Of a DNA stretch of 64,000 nucleotides, positions 1 to 11,744 are shown piece by piece. How positions within the stretch are numbered: the stretch's first letter is position 1; the number at the start of each line of letters is the position of its first letter. The DNA lies in contig LSRY02000011.1 of the NCBI GenBank assembly GCA_001643675.2, forward strand, positions 1,178,001-1,242,000, given 5' to 3'. The position numbers were made by a program, and so were the translations under genes. The DNA comes from Monocercomonoides exilis. Its lineage: Eukaryota; Preaxostyla; Oxymonadida; Polymastigidae. The notes below the pieces were generated by a model. It saw nothing but the letters and a program-made list of their open reading frames with translations, was not told the DNA's origin and made no database searches.

Positions 1-495
1 CCTGCTATGAAACATTTCATTATTTCAATTAAATTAAAATCAATAATTAAAAAGAATTGTAACAAATTATCCATAAAAACAATAGAGTTTGCAAATTTAA
101 GCATGCCTGAATATCATCTTCATCCGACATTTGATATTATTCAACTTTTCGAAAGAATTAAAATAAGAAAAATTGAATTAAGTACGAGATCAAAGTTTTC
201 ATTTTATAAAAAAAATTTAAACAGCTTTTATGGAGTGTATTTCTGTTATAGAGAAATGTTTGTATCACCTTTTTAATCCAGAAGGGAAAGACGAAATAAT
301 CATTGCAATCAAAAACAAAAAATATTTTTTGTTTTCTGAAAAGAGACTCTTGTTTGAAATCAATATTTTTTCGACTTTTCTTGAATATTATGAATATTTT
401 GAGAAAAATTAATTACAAAAATTTGGAGATTTCGAAAAATGTTTTTTCCAAAATGATATGTTGAAGCTAATTAAGGTTATTTTGATTATTGATCG
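1..495. other. AT-rich stretch with two short overlapping ORFs, unrecognised
   Basis: Two short forward reading frames (7-276 and 230-412) overlap in different frames. Together they could be the 3' exons or the decayed end of a gene cut off by the window edge. The second has a moderately protein-like composition, with charged and aromatic residues around positions 260-400. I recognise no family and find no convincing intron joining the two, so this is left unnamed. No other feature is visible before the SCAR gene start at 496. Confidence 0.25.
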
Positions 496-2516
496 ATGAC
501 AAGTGTTGCAACAAAACTTATTCCTTATGGCCCGCAATTGTCGGGTTATGAGATGATAGATGGAGCTACAAGTAAGCCTCCTGCAGTTAAAGCTTCGATT
601 ACTGAATCGATGAGAGCAACAGAATTGAATGGACTTCTTCTCTCAATTGGACAAATAACAAATTCATTTGTTTGGCAAAATTGTTTATTTATCACAAATT
701 CTTGAGTTTCTTTCAATGTTAAATGATGCAATTCAGGAAAATGTTTCAAAAGCAATGAATGAAGAAGTCAGTAAAATAACTGAGACAATTTCAGATTTGT
801 CAGGCCGTGTTAACAAATTGAAACAGAGAATGCCCGAATATCAAAATGCCTTTCGTAATGCTGATTATTATCAATTGGAAGCTAAAGAATGTATGAATCA
901 TTTTATATTTCACTTTCAAAATTTGATGTTTCACATTTTTGTTTTTGATAGGTTACACTTTCTCACTCAGGGAATCAGCAAACCAAGATGTCTTCAATGT
1001 TGAATCAAGGCTTCCCGAAGTGAAGGCACTTTATGATGCGGCTGAGCCTCCTCCTGATTTGTCTGTTATTGACAAATTGATTTTGGAATTGCCAGAGGCA
1101 GATAAGCCACAGAATTTCCCCAATTTGTCAGATAAGTATTCCAATCCAGGGTATTTCATGGCTCATTGGATTGAATCCTTCCAAACAAACGCAATGATCG
1201 AAAAAGAAAGATCAAAGGCAAGGAAAAAGCCTCAAGCATCTGGGAAACGACCAGAGCCACCGAAGAGCGTTCAGTCTCCATCATCTCCTCATTCTCCAAC
1301 TGGTTTCAAACCAGCGATGGTTCGATCCCCTTCAACAGCGCAAACTGCTCCTGTTAATGCACCTTCACCCCTTACGACCACTACCACAGAAATTGAAGTG
1401 CCTCAACCCTTGGAAACAACTCCTCGCGTTCCTTTGACGCCACAAACTCCAAAAACTCCACAACAAGGTCGTAATGACACACCTCCACCTCCACCGGCAG
1501 ATGATTCAGTTCCTCCACCACCTCCTGCTGATGACGGTGTTCCTCCGCCACCATCAACGGATTCCATTCCCCAAGCACCTCCTATCGGATCTGTCCCACA
1601 AGCTCCACCACTAGGTTCTGTTCCTCAGGCACCTCCGTTAGGAAGTGTGCCTCAAGCTCCGCCGCTTGGCTCGATTCCACAGGCTCCTCCAATTGGCTCA
1701 GTTCCCCAAGCACCGCCGTTGGGAACAGTTCCACAGGCTCCACCGTTGGGCACTGTACCACAGGCACCTCCACTTGGTTCCGTTCCTCAGGCACCTCCGT
1801 TGGGTTCTGTGCCACAGGCTCCTCCACTGGGAAGTGTACCTCAAGCTCCTCCGTTAGGAACTGTTCCTCAAGCTCCTCCACTTGGTTCTGTTCCTCAGGC
1901 ACCTCCGTTAGGAAGTGTGCCTCAAGCCCCACCATTGGGATCCGTCCCACAAGCTCCACCGCTGGGATCAGTACCTCAAGCACCTCCTCTGGGATCTGTT
2001 CCTCAAGCTCCTCCTCTGGGATCGGTACCTCAGGCTCCACCGCTGGGTGCTGTTCCTCAGGCTCCACCAGTCGGAGCAACGCCAAAAGCACCAGCGTTGA
2101 AGCCAGTGAACAATACTCCTCGCCCAGCTCCAAGCTCAGGGTATCATTTAATTTATTATTTTCTATATTGTAGCGTTATCAAATGTTTATAATTTTATTT
2201 TTAATGTAGAATGAGTTTGATGGATCAGCTGAAGGCCGGAGTACAGTTGAAGAAAGTGAACAAGAATGATCCTCCTCCAGGTGGTGCTGTGAAGCTTCCA
2301 CCGAAAGCAGGAAATCCACAAATGCAGATGCTGATGATGATCAAGGGAGGTGTAAAGTTACGCTCTGCATCTGAACGAAAGCTTCCAGAAAGGCAAGCTC
2401 CTGAGCAAAGACCATCGCTTGTTACTGCATTGTTGGAGAAAGCACACAGCATGCGTGCAGCAATACAGGGAGACGACGAGTCAAATTCCACAAGCAGCGA
2501 TAGCTTTGATGATTAA
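496..2516 (+). CDS. SCAR: SCAR/WAVE family actin nucleation-promoting factor
   Basis: Activates the Arp2/3 complex at the membrane downstream of Rac as part of the WAVE regulatory complex (family knowledge). Inferred exons are 496-669, 707-890, 952-2140 and 2210-2516 (617 aa), with phases agreeing throughout. The N-terminal SCAR homology domain is recognisable: a coiled segment ending near SGRVNKLKQRM, then EPPPDL and YSNPGYFMAHW followed by a basic stretch, as in WAVE1-3. A long proline-rich region contains 19 nonapeptide repeats. The C-terminus carries a WH2 motif (LMDQLKAGVQLKKV), a second WH2-like motif (MLMMIKGGVKLRS), a connector (LLEKAHSMRAAI) and an acidic tail. The tail ends SDSFDD and lacks the Trp normal for this family. 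The start at 496 is the first ATG in frame with the homology domain. Confidence 0.88.
1563..2075 (+). repeat. 27-bp tandem repeat, 19 copies, encoding PQAPPLG(S/T)V
   Basis: This coding minisatellite lies in the proline-rich linker of SCAR. Each unit encodes S/T-V/I-P-Q-A-P-P-L/I-G. The copies differ mostly at synonymous third positions, so the peptide is conserved better than the DNA. The array is in frame and contains no stop codon. PPL-type proline tracts in WAVE proteins bind profilin and SH3 domains (family knowledge), so each unit may be a docking site; that is inference. Confidence 0.92.
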
Positions 2517-2914
2517 ATTTCTTATTTTCTGTTACTTTTTAATTCATTGTCCCGAACCAATGATTGTGCTTAAAATTTTATAGTTTCATTTTTCAAATCA
2601 TTGTTTTATTTTATTCTTATCAACAAAATTTTCATTTTATATAAAAAATACATTTTTATTTTAAAAATCTGGATTTTTAAATTTCTGATTTATTTTACAA
2701 ATCAAATCATTTTTAACAAACGATTTCATTCTGTGAAAAAGAAAATATTTCTTCGATGTAATTCAAAGGTATTGTTTCACAAGTCTAATAAATAAGACAA
2801 TTTTTTGTTAATTACAATTATTATTGTTCATTTTCATAAAAATTAAAGTGTAACTAAAAATTCTTGATTTTCACTACAAATATATTTTATAATTACTAAA
2901 TAGCAGCATTTATT

Positions 2915-3401
2915 TTATCCGCTCTTGAAAAGAAGAACAGCAATTTGACCCAAGTAGAAATATCTACAGATTGAGAAGCCAATAAAAATGGAGTATAAAA
3001 ATATATAACAAAAAATATATATAGCAAACATAAAATGCTTTGTTTCGTGTGTCACATATGAGCCGAAGTTTCTGCCAACGATGCAATGCCATGTTGGGTG
3101 ATATTTTTTGTCTGATATAATATTCAAATAAACTCAACTCAATATTTGCATAAACAACAACAAATACCAAATTCTTTCTTGATGTATGAAGCAATATCTT
3201 TTTCAATTGAAAAGTTTTCCAAAGCAGATGAAGCAACATCACTGTAATCAAAAATATTCAAAAATAAATTTTCAAATTTTCAAATTTTAAACAACTACAG
3301 TTCAAATCATCTAGCTTAAAAGAAACAGCAAACATAGCATCTTGTTGCATATCTTCGGACATATCAGCGTTCTTGATCACAGCTTTTCTTGTTTCTGCCA
3401 T
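2915..3401 (-). CDS. DYNLL: Dynein light chain LC8 (DYNLL)
   Basis: A small hub protein of dynein and many other complexes. The four inferred exons (minus strand) are 3401-3334, 3241-3168, 3111-3030 and 2963-2915, giving 90 aa against about 89 in other eukaryotes. The conserved core is nearly canonical: [55 protein letters not shown] and [15 protein letters not shown], followed by TAA exactly where the family ends. Two of its three introns start GTTTGC and the third GTATTT. Because the family is so conserved, this gene is the best internal calibration for the unusual donors and for TAA being a true stop. It converges on SCAR, with about 400 bp of AT-rich DNA between the two stops. Confidence 0.96.
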
Positions 3402-3593
3402 TTATTTTAAATTTTGATAATCTTCAACAGATTGATCTTAAAAACCATTTACTAAAAAATTTTAAACGCAAACTAAGGGGTGTGAAAAAAAAAGTTAATT
3501 GAAAGCTAAACACTAATAACAAAAATAATTATCACAAAAATGAGTAAGATAATAAAAACTAAAATTTTTGTTGATAGCTATTTCATCAAAACA

Positions 3594-4857
3594 TCAAGAA
3601 GGAGAAAAAGGCACATAACGCTTTTTTTTAGGTGCTGAAAGTTGAAGAGGTTTTGAGCTGAGAAACAGAGGCTCGTTGTCCGATGCAGAAGAAAGTGCCG
3701 ACTGTGAAATGAAAGGAGAAGAAGAAGAGGAAGAGGAAAAAGCAGTCTGATTCAAAGAAGGGATGGGTGGATTTGTGGGCATGGGGTATGTGCGGTGGGG
3801 TGAAAATAGCTGAGGAGAAGAAGACAGCTGTCTAACAGAAGCATTTGCTTCATTCTTCCTTTCTCTGTTTGCAACCTCACTTTCTCTTTCTCTCACCCCA
3901 ACATCCCTTTTAGCAGCAGTAGCAATAGAAGCATCAGTATTTCTTCCCATTGCCTGCTCCATCTTCGCCCTGTGCTTCTGATAGAACGAACCCGAGCCAG
4001 CTGTGGGAGGGAGTGGAGCAGAAGGAGCGAAAGAAGAAGAAGGAGAATGAGGAGGAGAAAAAGAAGAAGAAGATGATGATGATGAAGAATGCGGCTGCCT
4101 CACAAACCCTAACATATGCTCAGAATTAAGCGGAGTGAGTGTGTCTTCGCCACCAGAGCCGTCAAACAGACCTTCAATCCGCGGAACCGCCCTCGTCTCG
4201 TTCGCAAAGAAAACAGGGTGGCCATGGACAATATGCACGTGGATTCCTGTGCTTCCTCTTCTGTCTTCTCCTGTTCCTATTCCACTTCCTCCTCTTCTTC
4301 CTCCCTCTCTTCTTCTTCTTTCTTCTCCTCCTCCTCCAACAGTACCTCCAATAGAACCTCCAGTATTACTATTGTACCCTCCACCCACATTCCCCGATGC
4401 AGCCATCGCGCCCACAGGGAGGGGAACAGTTGGAGAAGAAGTCTTTTGATGCTGCTGATGGTGCGTGTCAAAGGCAGAAGGAGGAGCAGAGGAGAAGGGA
4501 GGATAATGAAGCGGTGGGACTGAAGGTTTGGTGGATTTGGTGGGTTTTGTGGGGTTTGTGGATGTTGGAGAGTGGGTTTCAGGGTTTTGAGGGGAAGAAT
4601 GAGAAGAGGAAGAAGAGGAAGAAGAGGAAGAAGAGGAAGAAGAGGAAGAGGAAGAGGAAGAAGAAGAAGAAGACAAAGATGATGAAGCATTAGGAGAGGA
4701 AAGAGGATGAATAGTGAAGTCTAGGGTGGCTGATTGGCGTGTGGGTGAAAGGTTTGCTTTGTCTGAAGATGAATTTGTTGTCTTTTGCTTTCGAGAAAGA
4801 TTTTCCTTTGGATGAGAAGAAGAAGAAGAAGAAGAAGAAGAAGAAGAAGAAGAAGAA

Positions 4858-4916
<59 letters not shown>

Positions 4917-7900
4917 GTTTATTGATTGACTTAACTGTTTGGGTGAACGTTGAACATGGTTATTTTTCCGATTTTCATCATCTGAAGAAGAGGAAGAAGA
5001 AGAAGAAGAAGAATTTTCGAATGCTTCTTGATTGTTCTTCTCCTTCAGCTGTTTTGCTGTGTGGCTGCGGTCGAAATCGTCTGAGCTGTCATTCATCTTA
5101 TTCACATCTTCTGTGTCACTTTCTTCATCAGAAATAGAAGAAGAGGAGGAAAAAGAAGAAGTATCTTGTTTGCATTCTGCTTCAGATTTTGTACTTTCTT
5201 TTATTTGATTTGAAGTTTCCGGTGTGATTGGTTGCTCTTGTGAAGAAGAATCCATTGTTGCTGTTGTTTCTATTGCTATTACTTCTTCTCCTTCTCTTTC
5301 TTCTCTTTCTTCTCTTTCTTCTCTTTCTTCTCTTTCTTCTCTTTCTTCTCTTTCTTCTCTTTCTTCTCTTTCTTCTTTTGTTGTTGTTATCAATTGCCTT
5401 TTCTCCTTGTTTGCCTCATTTCCTTCCTCCATCACCTCATCTCCTTCTTCTTCTTCAATTGGGCTGATTGGACACCCTCCTTCATTCACATTCATATTCA
5501 CATTCATATTCATACCCCTCTCTATTATTCTATCTTTTGATTCTTCTTGTTCTTTATTTTCTTCGTTTTCTTCGTTTGCTTGCTTCAATAAACCAGAAGA
5601 ATATGAAGAAGAAGAAGAAGAATTTGTTATTTCTTCTGCTCCTTCTTTTGATTCATCCTTCTTTTCTTCCCCCTTTCCCTGAGACAATTTCGAATTCTTC
5701 TCCTTTTCAACTCCATTTTTCAGCACAGCCGATGCAGAAAGCGAGGAAATTGAAGCAGAAGGAGCATAAGTTGTATTCATTCCTGTTATCATTCCACTTC
5801 CTATTCCACTTCCTATTTCTGTTCCATTCACATTTCCTGTTATTGTTCCATTGGGTATCAAAGGTACTAATTGCACTGGTTTGACAGCAAAAGCTGCGTT
5901 TGTTTCATTCTCAAGTAGGATGAAACTGCCAGACGCTGTAGAAATAGACGGGTTTTGTGAGTTGGATGAAGAATAAGACGAAGATGAAGATGAAGAGGAA
6001 GAGGAGGAAGAGGAGGAGAAGGAAGAAAAAGAAGGCAAGTTTCCCCTCTGATTCGTATTCAATGCTTCAACCAGGATTCTGTGTGTGTTGTCGAGAGGAG
6101 AGCGAATATGCGATCTTCCTCTGGCAATTGACTGCTTTGGGTGAAGAATGCCATCGATGTCTGTCAGACGGTGATGGCTATGGAGGAGACGGGTGGGGGT
6201 GGTGTGTTTGAGGGGAGAAGGAGAAGGAGAAGAGGAAGAGGAAGAGGAAGAGGAGGAAGAAGAAGAAGAAGATGATGATGAATTATATTCAGATTTTGGA
6301 TGTTGAGTCGAAGAATTCATCAAATGATCCGAAGAACCTTCCATCTGTATATCCAATTCATTGTATTCTTTTGTCTGTGCAGATCCCAATGCACTTGAAT
6401 TTCCTTCAATTTGACTCAAATTCTCTTCAACAGCTGAATCGTCTCTCACCTGCAGCTTATTGCCCTTGATGCTGCTTTTCCGTCTCTCAAATTGTCTTTC
6501 TCTTGCCAGTTGCTCCAATTTCTCCGATTTCTCCATCCTCTTCTCTCCTCCTCCTCCTCCTTTTCCTTTTCCTTCATCATCATCATCTTCTTCTTCATTG
6601 AAATTGCCTGCTTCGTGTTCACTCTCTTCATTCCAACCAGAAGGCGCTCCATTCGAAAAAGGCCTCTTTTCTTTCTCTTTCTCATTCTTCTTTGTCATCT
6701 TCTTCTTATCTTTCTTCTTCTTATTTTGCTGTTGCTGTAGTTCCTCTTGTTCTTCTTCATCTTTTCGGTCTGTTTTGTTCTCTGGTTGCAGATTTCTGAT
6801 AGATGTGTTCTTTTTCTCCTCTTCTTCTTCTTTTTCTTCTTCTTCTTTTTCTTTCACTGCTTCTTCTGTTGAATCTTTTTTGTTTTCAATTTCTTCTTCT
6901 TCTTCTTCCATCTGAACATTGTCTTCATCTTCCACCTCATCTGTTCTTCTGGCTGTTATATCAAATGCCTCTTCTTCTTCTTTCTCCTTCTCTTTCTCTT
7001 TCGTTTGCTTATCATCTTCATAAAACACCTCATTATTCATCATTCCATCTACGTCATCATATCTTTTTTCTTTCCTTCTATATTCTTCTCCTCCTCCTTC
7101 TCCTTCTCCTTCTCCTTCTTCTGCTTCTTCACTTACATTTTCATTCGAATCTGCATCTGCAACAAGCGTCGAAACAGCCCTCTCCTTCATCTTTATTTCT
7201 TCCATTCCGCTGTCTGTATACCTTCTCTGCATCTTTCTATCATTTCTGCCACTTTGACTGCTGCTACCCCTTTTGCTGTTATCAGCACTACTATTTTGTA
7301 CTCTTTCTCTCCCTTTCTTCGTAGAATTAGCCGATCCTCCGTATTTCTCCGTTATTTCTCCCGTCCCATCATCATTTCCATCATTATCTCCATCTTCTTC
7401 TTCTTCTTCTTCTTCTTCTTCTTCTTTCCCGCTTCTTTTTGCCTGCAAACTGCGCGCCGGCATCTGCAGCGGGGAGCGCGCCTCGTGCGGCTTCAGAAGC
7501 GAAGGGCGAATCAAAACAGGTTCCATTCCACTGCTCATCATCGTCGTCGTCATTGCATTGGGCTCCGGTGTCATCAGCGCCCTTTGGAGAGAAGGAGAAG
7601 AAAGAGGAAGGGTCTTTTGTGAATGGAGTGAAGATGCTGTGCCTGTCAGAGTGTTGTGCTGTTGAGGTGATAGCAAAGCCAAAGTCTTCTGAAACGCACT
7701 GCCTTTGGCAAGTGTGGGTGTGTTTCGTCCTTTTCCTCCCTTTTTTCCTCTTCCTCTCTGTTCATTTGGATATTCATTCCCATGCTCATTCCCATTCATA
7801 TTCCACTTTTCTCTTTCTTTCCTCTTCCCCATCTCCTTCTCTTCCTTTGCAGCATACGTCAATGAAAGATCAATATGCTGTTCAGGAGGAGGTTTAACCA

Positions 7901-10358
7901 GCGGCTGTGTTGAATGCGGAATGCGCTTGAACATCGCAGGCGCTGACGACGCCTGCTGCCGGCTGTGTCCAACAGAAGAAGAAGATGAGGAGGAGGAGGA
8001 AGAAGAAGAAGAAAATCCCTTTAACATATTTTCGGGTGATTGCTGTATTTCTGTTTGTTGTTGTCGTTGTGGCTCATATTCTGCGCCATGTTCATACACA
8101 TCTGACAAAGTGCTATCGAGCTGCTGCTGCTTAAACTGCCCTGTCCCATTCCCACTTGCAATTTTCCCTTTCTTTTTCTGTCTCCCAACATTCGCAAATT
8201 GTGCCGGCAAACCAGACTGACTCTGTTCTTTTTCTCTTTCTGAGTGAAAAGAAGAGTTTTGCTCAGCGCTCATCAGAGGCAGCTGTGATGCAAGACGTCC
8301 TTTGGCGATCTTCCCAGTGATGTGGTGAGGTGAGCGGGTGGGTGATGGAGAAGGAGAAGGGGAAAGAGAAGAAGGAGAAGGATGAGAAGGAGAAGAAGAG
8401 TGAAATGGTGATGATGATGATGAAGTGGATGAAATTTGTGACTGCTTAGCAAGAGAAGGAAGGTGCATGGGTGATGAAGTGCGATTAAATCCAGAAGATG
8501 AATAAGGAGAAGGAGAACGAGAAGAAGAAGAAGAAGCATTTGAAGCAGATGATGATGTTGTTGTTATTGTTTGCTGAAGTGGCGATGACGTGAGGCGACG
8601 TGAAGGTGACGTGAATCCGTTGAAGCTCAGCATTTTTGGCTGTGTGAGTGGATTGAGCGGATTGGCAAGCGTGACTGATGGAAATGCCCTCGGGTCTTCG
8701 AGAAAGTCGTCTTCAGCTGTTGCTTTGCTGGAGAAAACGTGGGAGTTCAAAATAGACGATGAAGAAGACGAAGACGAAGAGGAAGAAGAGGAAGAAGAAG
8801 GATGAGAAGGAGGAGGAGAAGGAGATGATTGAAAAGAAGACTCTGCTCTTTCATTTTCTGCTGATTTGTTTGGTTCAAACAGCCTTAGAGAAGGCAAGTG
8901 ACTAGCATTTTCCTGTCTTTCACTGCTCGTTCCCTCTCCTTCTCCTTCTCCTTCTCCCTCTCTCACCCGCTCTTCTTCTCTTCCTCTCCTTCCCTCCTCT
9001 CCACTTTGTCCATCGCCATCCTCTCCGCTGCAGCTGGAATTGAGCTTGTGCTCAAGTGCATTGTAGTCGATAACCTCGCACGCGCACTGCGGGCAGAGGT
9101 CGCAGCGGAGCAGATGTGCAAAGAGACAGTCGCTGTGAAATGTGTGGCCGCACAGCGGAAGCGTCGTCTGTGACTGCGACGGCTTCATCCCTTTCCGGCA
9201 GATGGTGCAGATGAAGATTGAGGCTGGCTCAGACGATGCTTTCGACCTGGATCCATCACGATTGCTGCTATTGCTGTTGATGATAAGGTAGTTGTCTTTG
9301 ATGATCTGCAGCGTCTTCTTCGATAGCGGGAAATCTCTCTTCTCCGCTCGGCTTTCTTCCTCGCTGGGCATCTCAACCAGCCCTTCACCTTCCTGATCAG
9401 CAAACTCAAACGGGTTGTATCGCACCTCTTGCTTCAGCACAATCCCTCCTTTTTTGGCTTTGGCCTCCAGCGCCAGCAGCTCTTCTTCTTGCTCTTTCTT
9501 TTCAATCATTCTCTCCTCGCGCGCCTTTTTCCTTTCTTCAAACTCATCGTCGTTCATCAGTCGTCTTCCGATAATGCTTCCTTTCATGTCATATGATACA
9601 AACATGTGCTGGGGATGTGCTCCCTTTCTGTAACATTTTACGCATAATTGAATATCTGAACATTTTGTACATTTGATCTTAGGGCCAAGAATGGGCTGCG
9701 TACAGCAACATTCACAACGCGCATTTGGGTGTAGAAATGAAATTCTTTGTTGAAATGGAGAAGTTGATGAAAGCGATCCCCATTCGCATTCGCAAAAGGG
9801 ACAAACAATCGGTAAACAATTTGATTTATGATGCATATACCAGTAATTAAAACATTCAAGATGAAGATTACCTCCGCAGCCATATCTACAATATACCAGC
9901 TTTTGTTTCATATTCATCAATTCTTGGCAAATAATGCACACAGAATTTGAAGAAAGAGGAAGACGTTCAATGAGCATTTTTGAAGAAGTGCCATTTGATT
10001 CAGAATTTTTCGAGCTCACGCATTGCCTGATCATAGAGCATTCTGTAATCTGTGACAATTCATTATCAGTATACCCCCGTTGCCAGCATAATGGATTATG
10101 AGGAGGAATTCGAAAAAGTGTTGTGAGGACAAACGCAATATGCACGCAGAACGCTCCACGGCCTTTTTGGCATGAACAGCTATTTCCAGATGATATAGAT
10201 ACTTTATATTTTTTTCCACTTGCATCAAGCAAAAGAAAAGTATTATTATGTAAATTCTGAATAAAACGAAGTTTTGAATGTGTAGCAAATGATAGTATAA
10301 TATCTATTTCTTCGTTAGCTTCTGGTATCCATGGGAATTCACGCTTTTGTAAAGACAT
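3594..10358 (-). CDS. ZSWIM2-like E3 ubiquitin ligase (SWIM-RING-ZZ-RING) with giant low-complexity tail
   Basis: One uninterrupted 2,254-aa frame. The order of zinc modules matches animal ZSWIM2/MEX, a ubiquitin ligase. There is a SWIM finger near residues 60-73 (CSCQKGRGAFCVH), a RING-type finger at about 141-191, a ZZ finger at about 215-253 (CECCC...CTKC...CVKCYRKGAHPQH) and a second RING at about 384-426 (CTICRKG...CGHTFHSDC...CPQC). A basic/acidic helix (residues 275-300) links the ZZ finger to the second RING. From about residue 430 onward the protein is low complexity: long Ser, Glu and Asp runs and an EER repeat. Animal ZSWIM2 is only about 630 aa, so the tail is the oddity. No intron is apparent. 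The start Met is followed at once by conserved-looking sequence. The zinc-module assignment is confident; substrates and tail function are unknown. Confidence 0.82.
4817..5385 (-). repeat. Trinucleotide and 12-bp coding repeats (poly-Ser, EER repeat)
   Basis: Inside the tail of the ZSWIM2-like gene the DNA is nearly pure GAA/GAT repeat (about 4817-4916), encoding over 30 consecutive Ser on the minus strand. At about 5285-5380 a TCTTTCTTC-type repeat encodes REEREE units. Similar shorter tracts recur from about 4000 to 8850. The repeats stay in frame over the whole gene, so the runs are translated rather than marking decay. Confidence 0.85.
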
Positions 10359-11048
10359 ATCAAAAAACCTCTTGTATTCTCAAAAAAATAAAAAATACAA
10401 TTCACAACGTTCTTTGAACATTAAGTGGGAATATTGATCATTTTTGTTCAAAAAAAATATCGATAAAATTTTTATAATAAGAAAATCACACGTTTTATCA
10501 CCGAATTATGATAATTTTTTTTTCCAATCTTGTTTTAAAGGAGCAAAAAAAAGTTATTATGAATCTTCAGAAAATCAGATTGTTAATAATATCGAACGGA
10601 ACATAAGAATAATAAAGTAACGTAATTAAATTTGAAAGTTTTCACAATAATGTTATGTCTTTTAATATAGAAATTGAATCGAAGAAGTGTGATGATTAGT
10701 GACTCAATTTGTTATCATTATAAGTTGCGCTTAAAGATATTGTTGATCTTTGTATTTCTTGTATTAATATAACATATGAAAAGAAAATATTGAAACAATT
10801 TCACAGCGGAAATGAAAACTGTGTAATTAAATTAATTTTTTTTTTTTTGATGTTTATTTGTTGTCATTTTCATTTTTCTTAAACAAAACAAACTCATACA
10901 TTCTCAACGATTTATTTTGGCTGATTGCGATAACAAGAATGAAGTGATTGCGAATGACTATAAAAAATGTCATACAAAATTTACATTTGAAGAACAAGAA
11001 TTGCAAAAAATCCTCTAATTTTAATAAAGAAGAAGATTTAATAAAAAC

Positions 11049-11115
<67 letters not shown>

Positions 11116-11744
11116 AATTAGTTGCTGAGAAAATTAACGGAATAATTAATTTGTAAATAAATATTAAACTGTTTGATTTGTTAAGGGTTTAAATATGACA
11201 AAAAAGCAGAAAGAAACATTTGAAAAACATTTGACAAAAGAGTGGTAAATATATACATATATATGGATGCTTCAAGGTGCTATAAAAAACAAAAACACAA
11301 GGAACATTCATTTGAAACGTAAGTTGCAATCTAATAAAAGATTCTTTAAAGATAATATTTTACGAAAAATGAGTAAAAAAATTGAAACAAAAACCTTTAA
11401 CTATAAACACATTCAAAAATTTGAACAGAAAAAAAATTTTGAATGAAAAAAATTCTTTCATTTCCATTTTTTCAAAAAAAAATTTTTTTCCCTCCACATC
11501 ACTATTTGTGATTCAAAAACCACGCTTCTCTTCTGCCTTCTTTTTCAATCACCTTTTAAAAGTTATTTCATCATATTTCAAAAGTGTTGCTGTTCACATT
11601 TATTTTTTGATGGATTTCATGCATTTGTTTGTTGTTATTTCTTCTTCACTCCTTATTTTTCGTGTTTTTTCTCATTTTTATTCTTTGAGCATGTCTTTGC
11701 TTCTCGAATAATATTTCACACAACCCATCCCCACGTTTCTCAAA
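10359..11744. other. AT-rich intergenic region without recognisable genes
   Basis: It separates the starts/ends of two minus-strand giant genes: the 5' side of the ZSWIM2-like gene and the 3' side of the beta-helix gene. Contents are short A and T runs and a long poly-A tract at 11043-11113. The forward frame at 11382-11711 is Phe/Lys-rich and resembles translated AT-rich DNA, so I do not call it. Confidence 0.7.
11043..11113. repeat. Poly-A tract (about 70 bp)
   Basis: A nearly uninterrupted A run with single C, G and T interruptions. It could be a retro-insertion scar or a simple slippage tract; no flanking target duplication is obvious. Its exact length is likely unreliable in sequencing. 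Confidence 0.9.

Noticed and set aside
4116-9633. Many long forward-strand frames opposite the ZSWIM2-like gene
   Set aside because: They are shadows of trinucleotide repeats (Leu, Phe, Lys or Ser runs) in other frames. Only the minus-strand frame carries zinc-finger domains.
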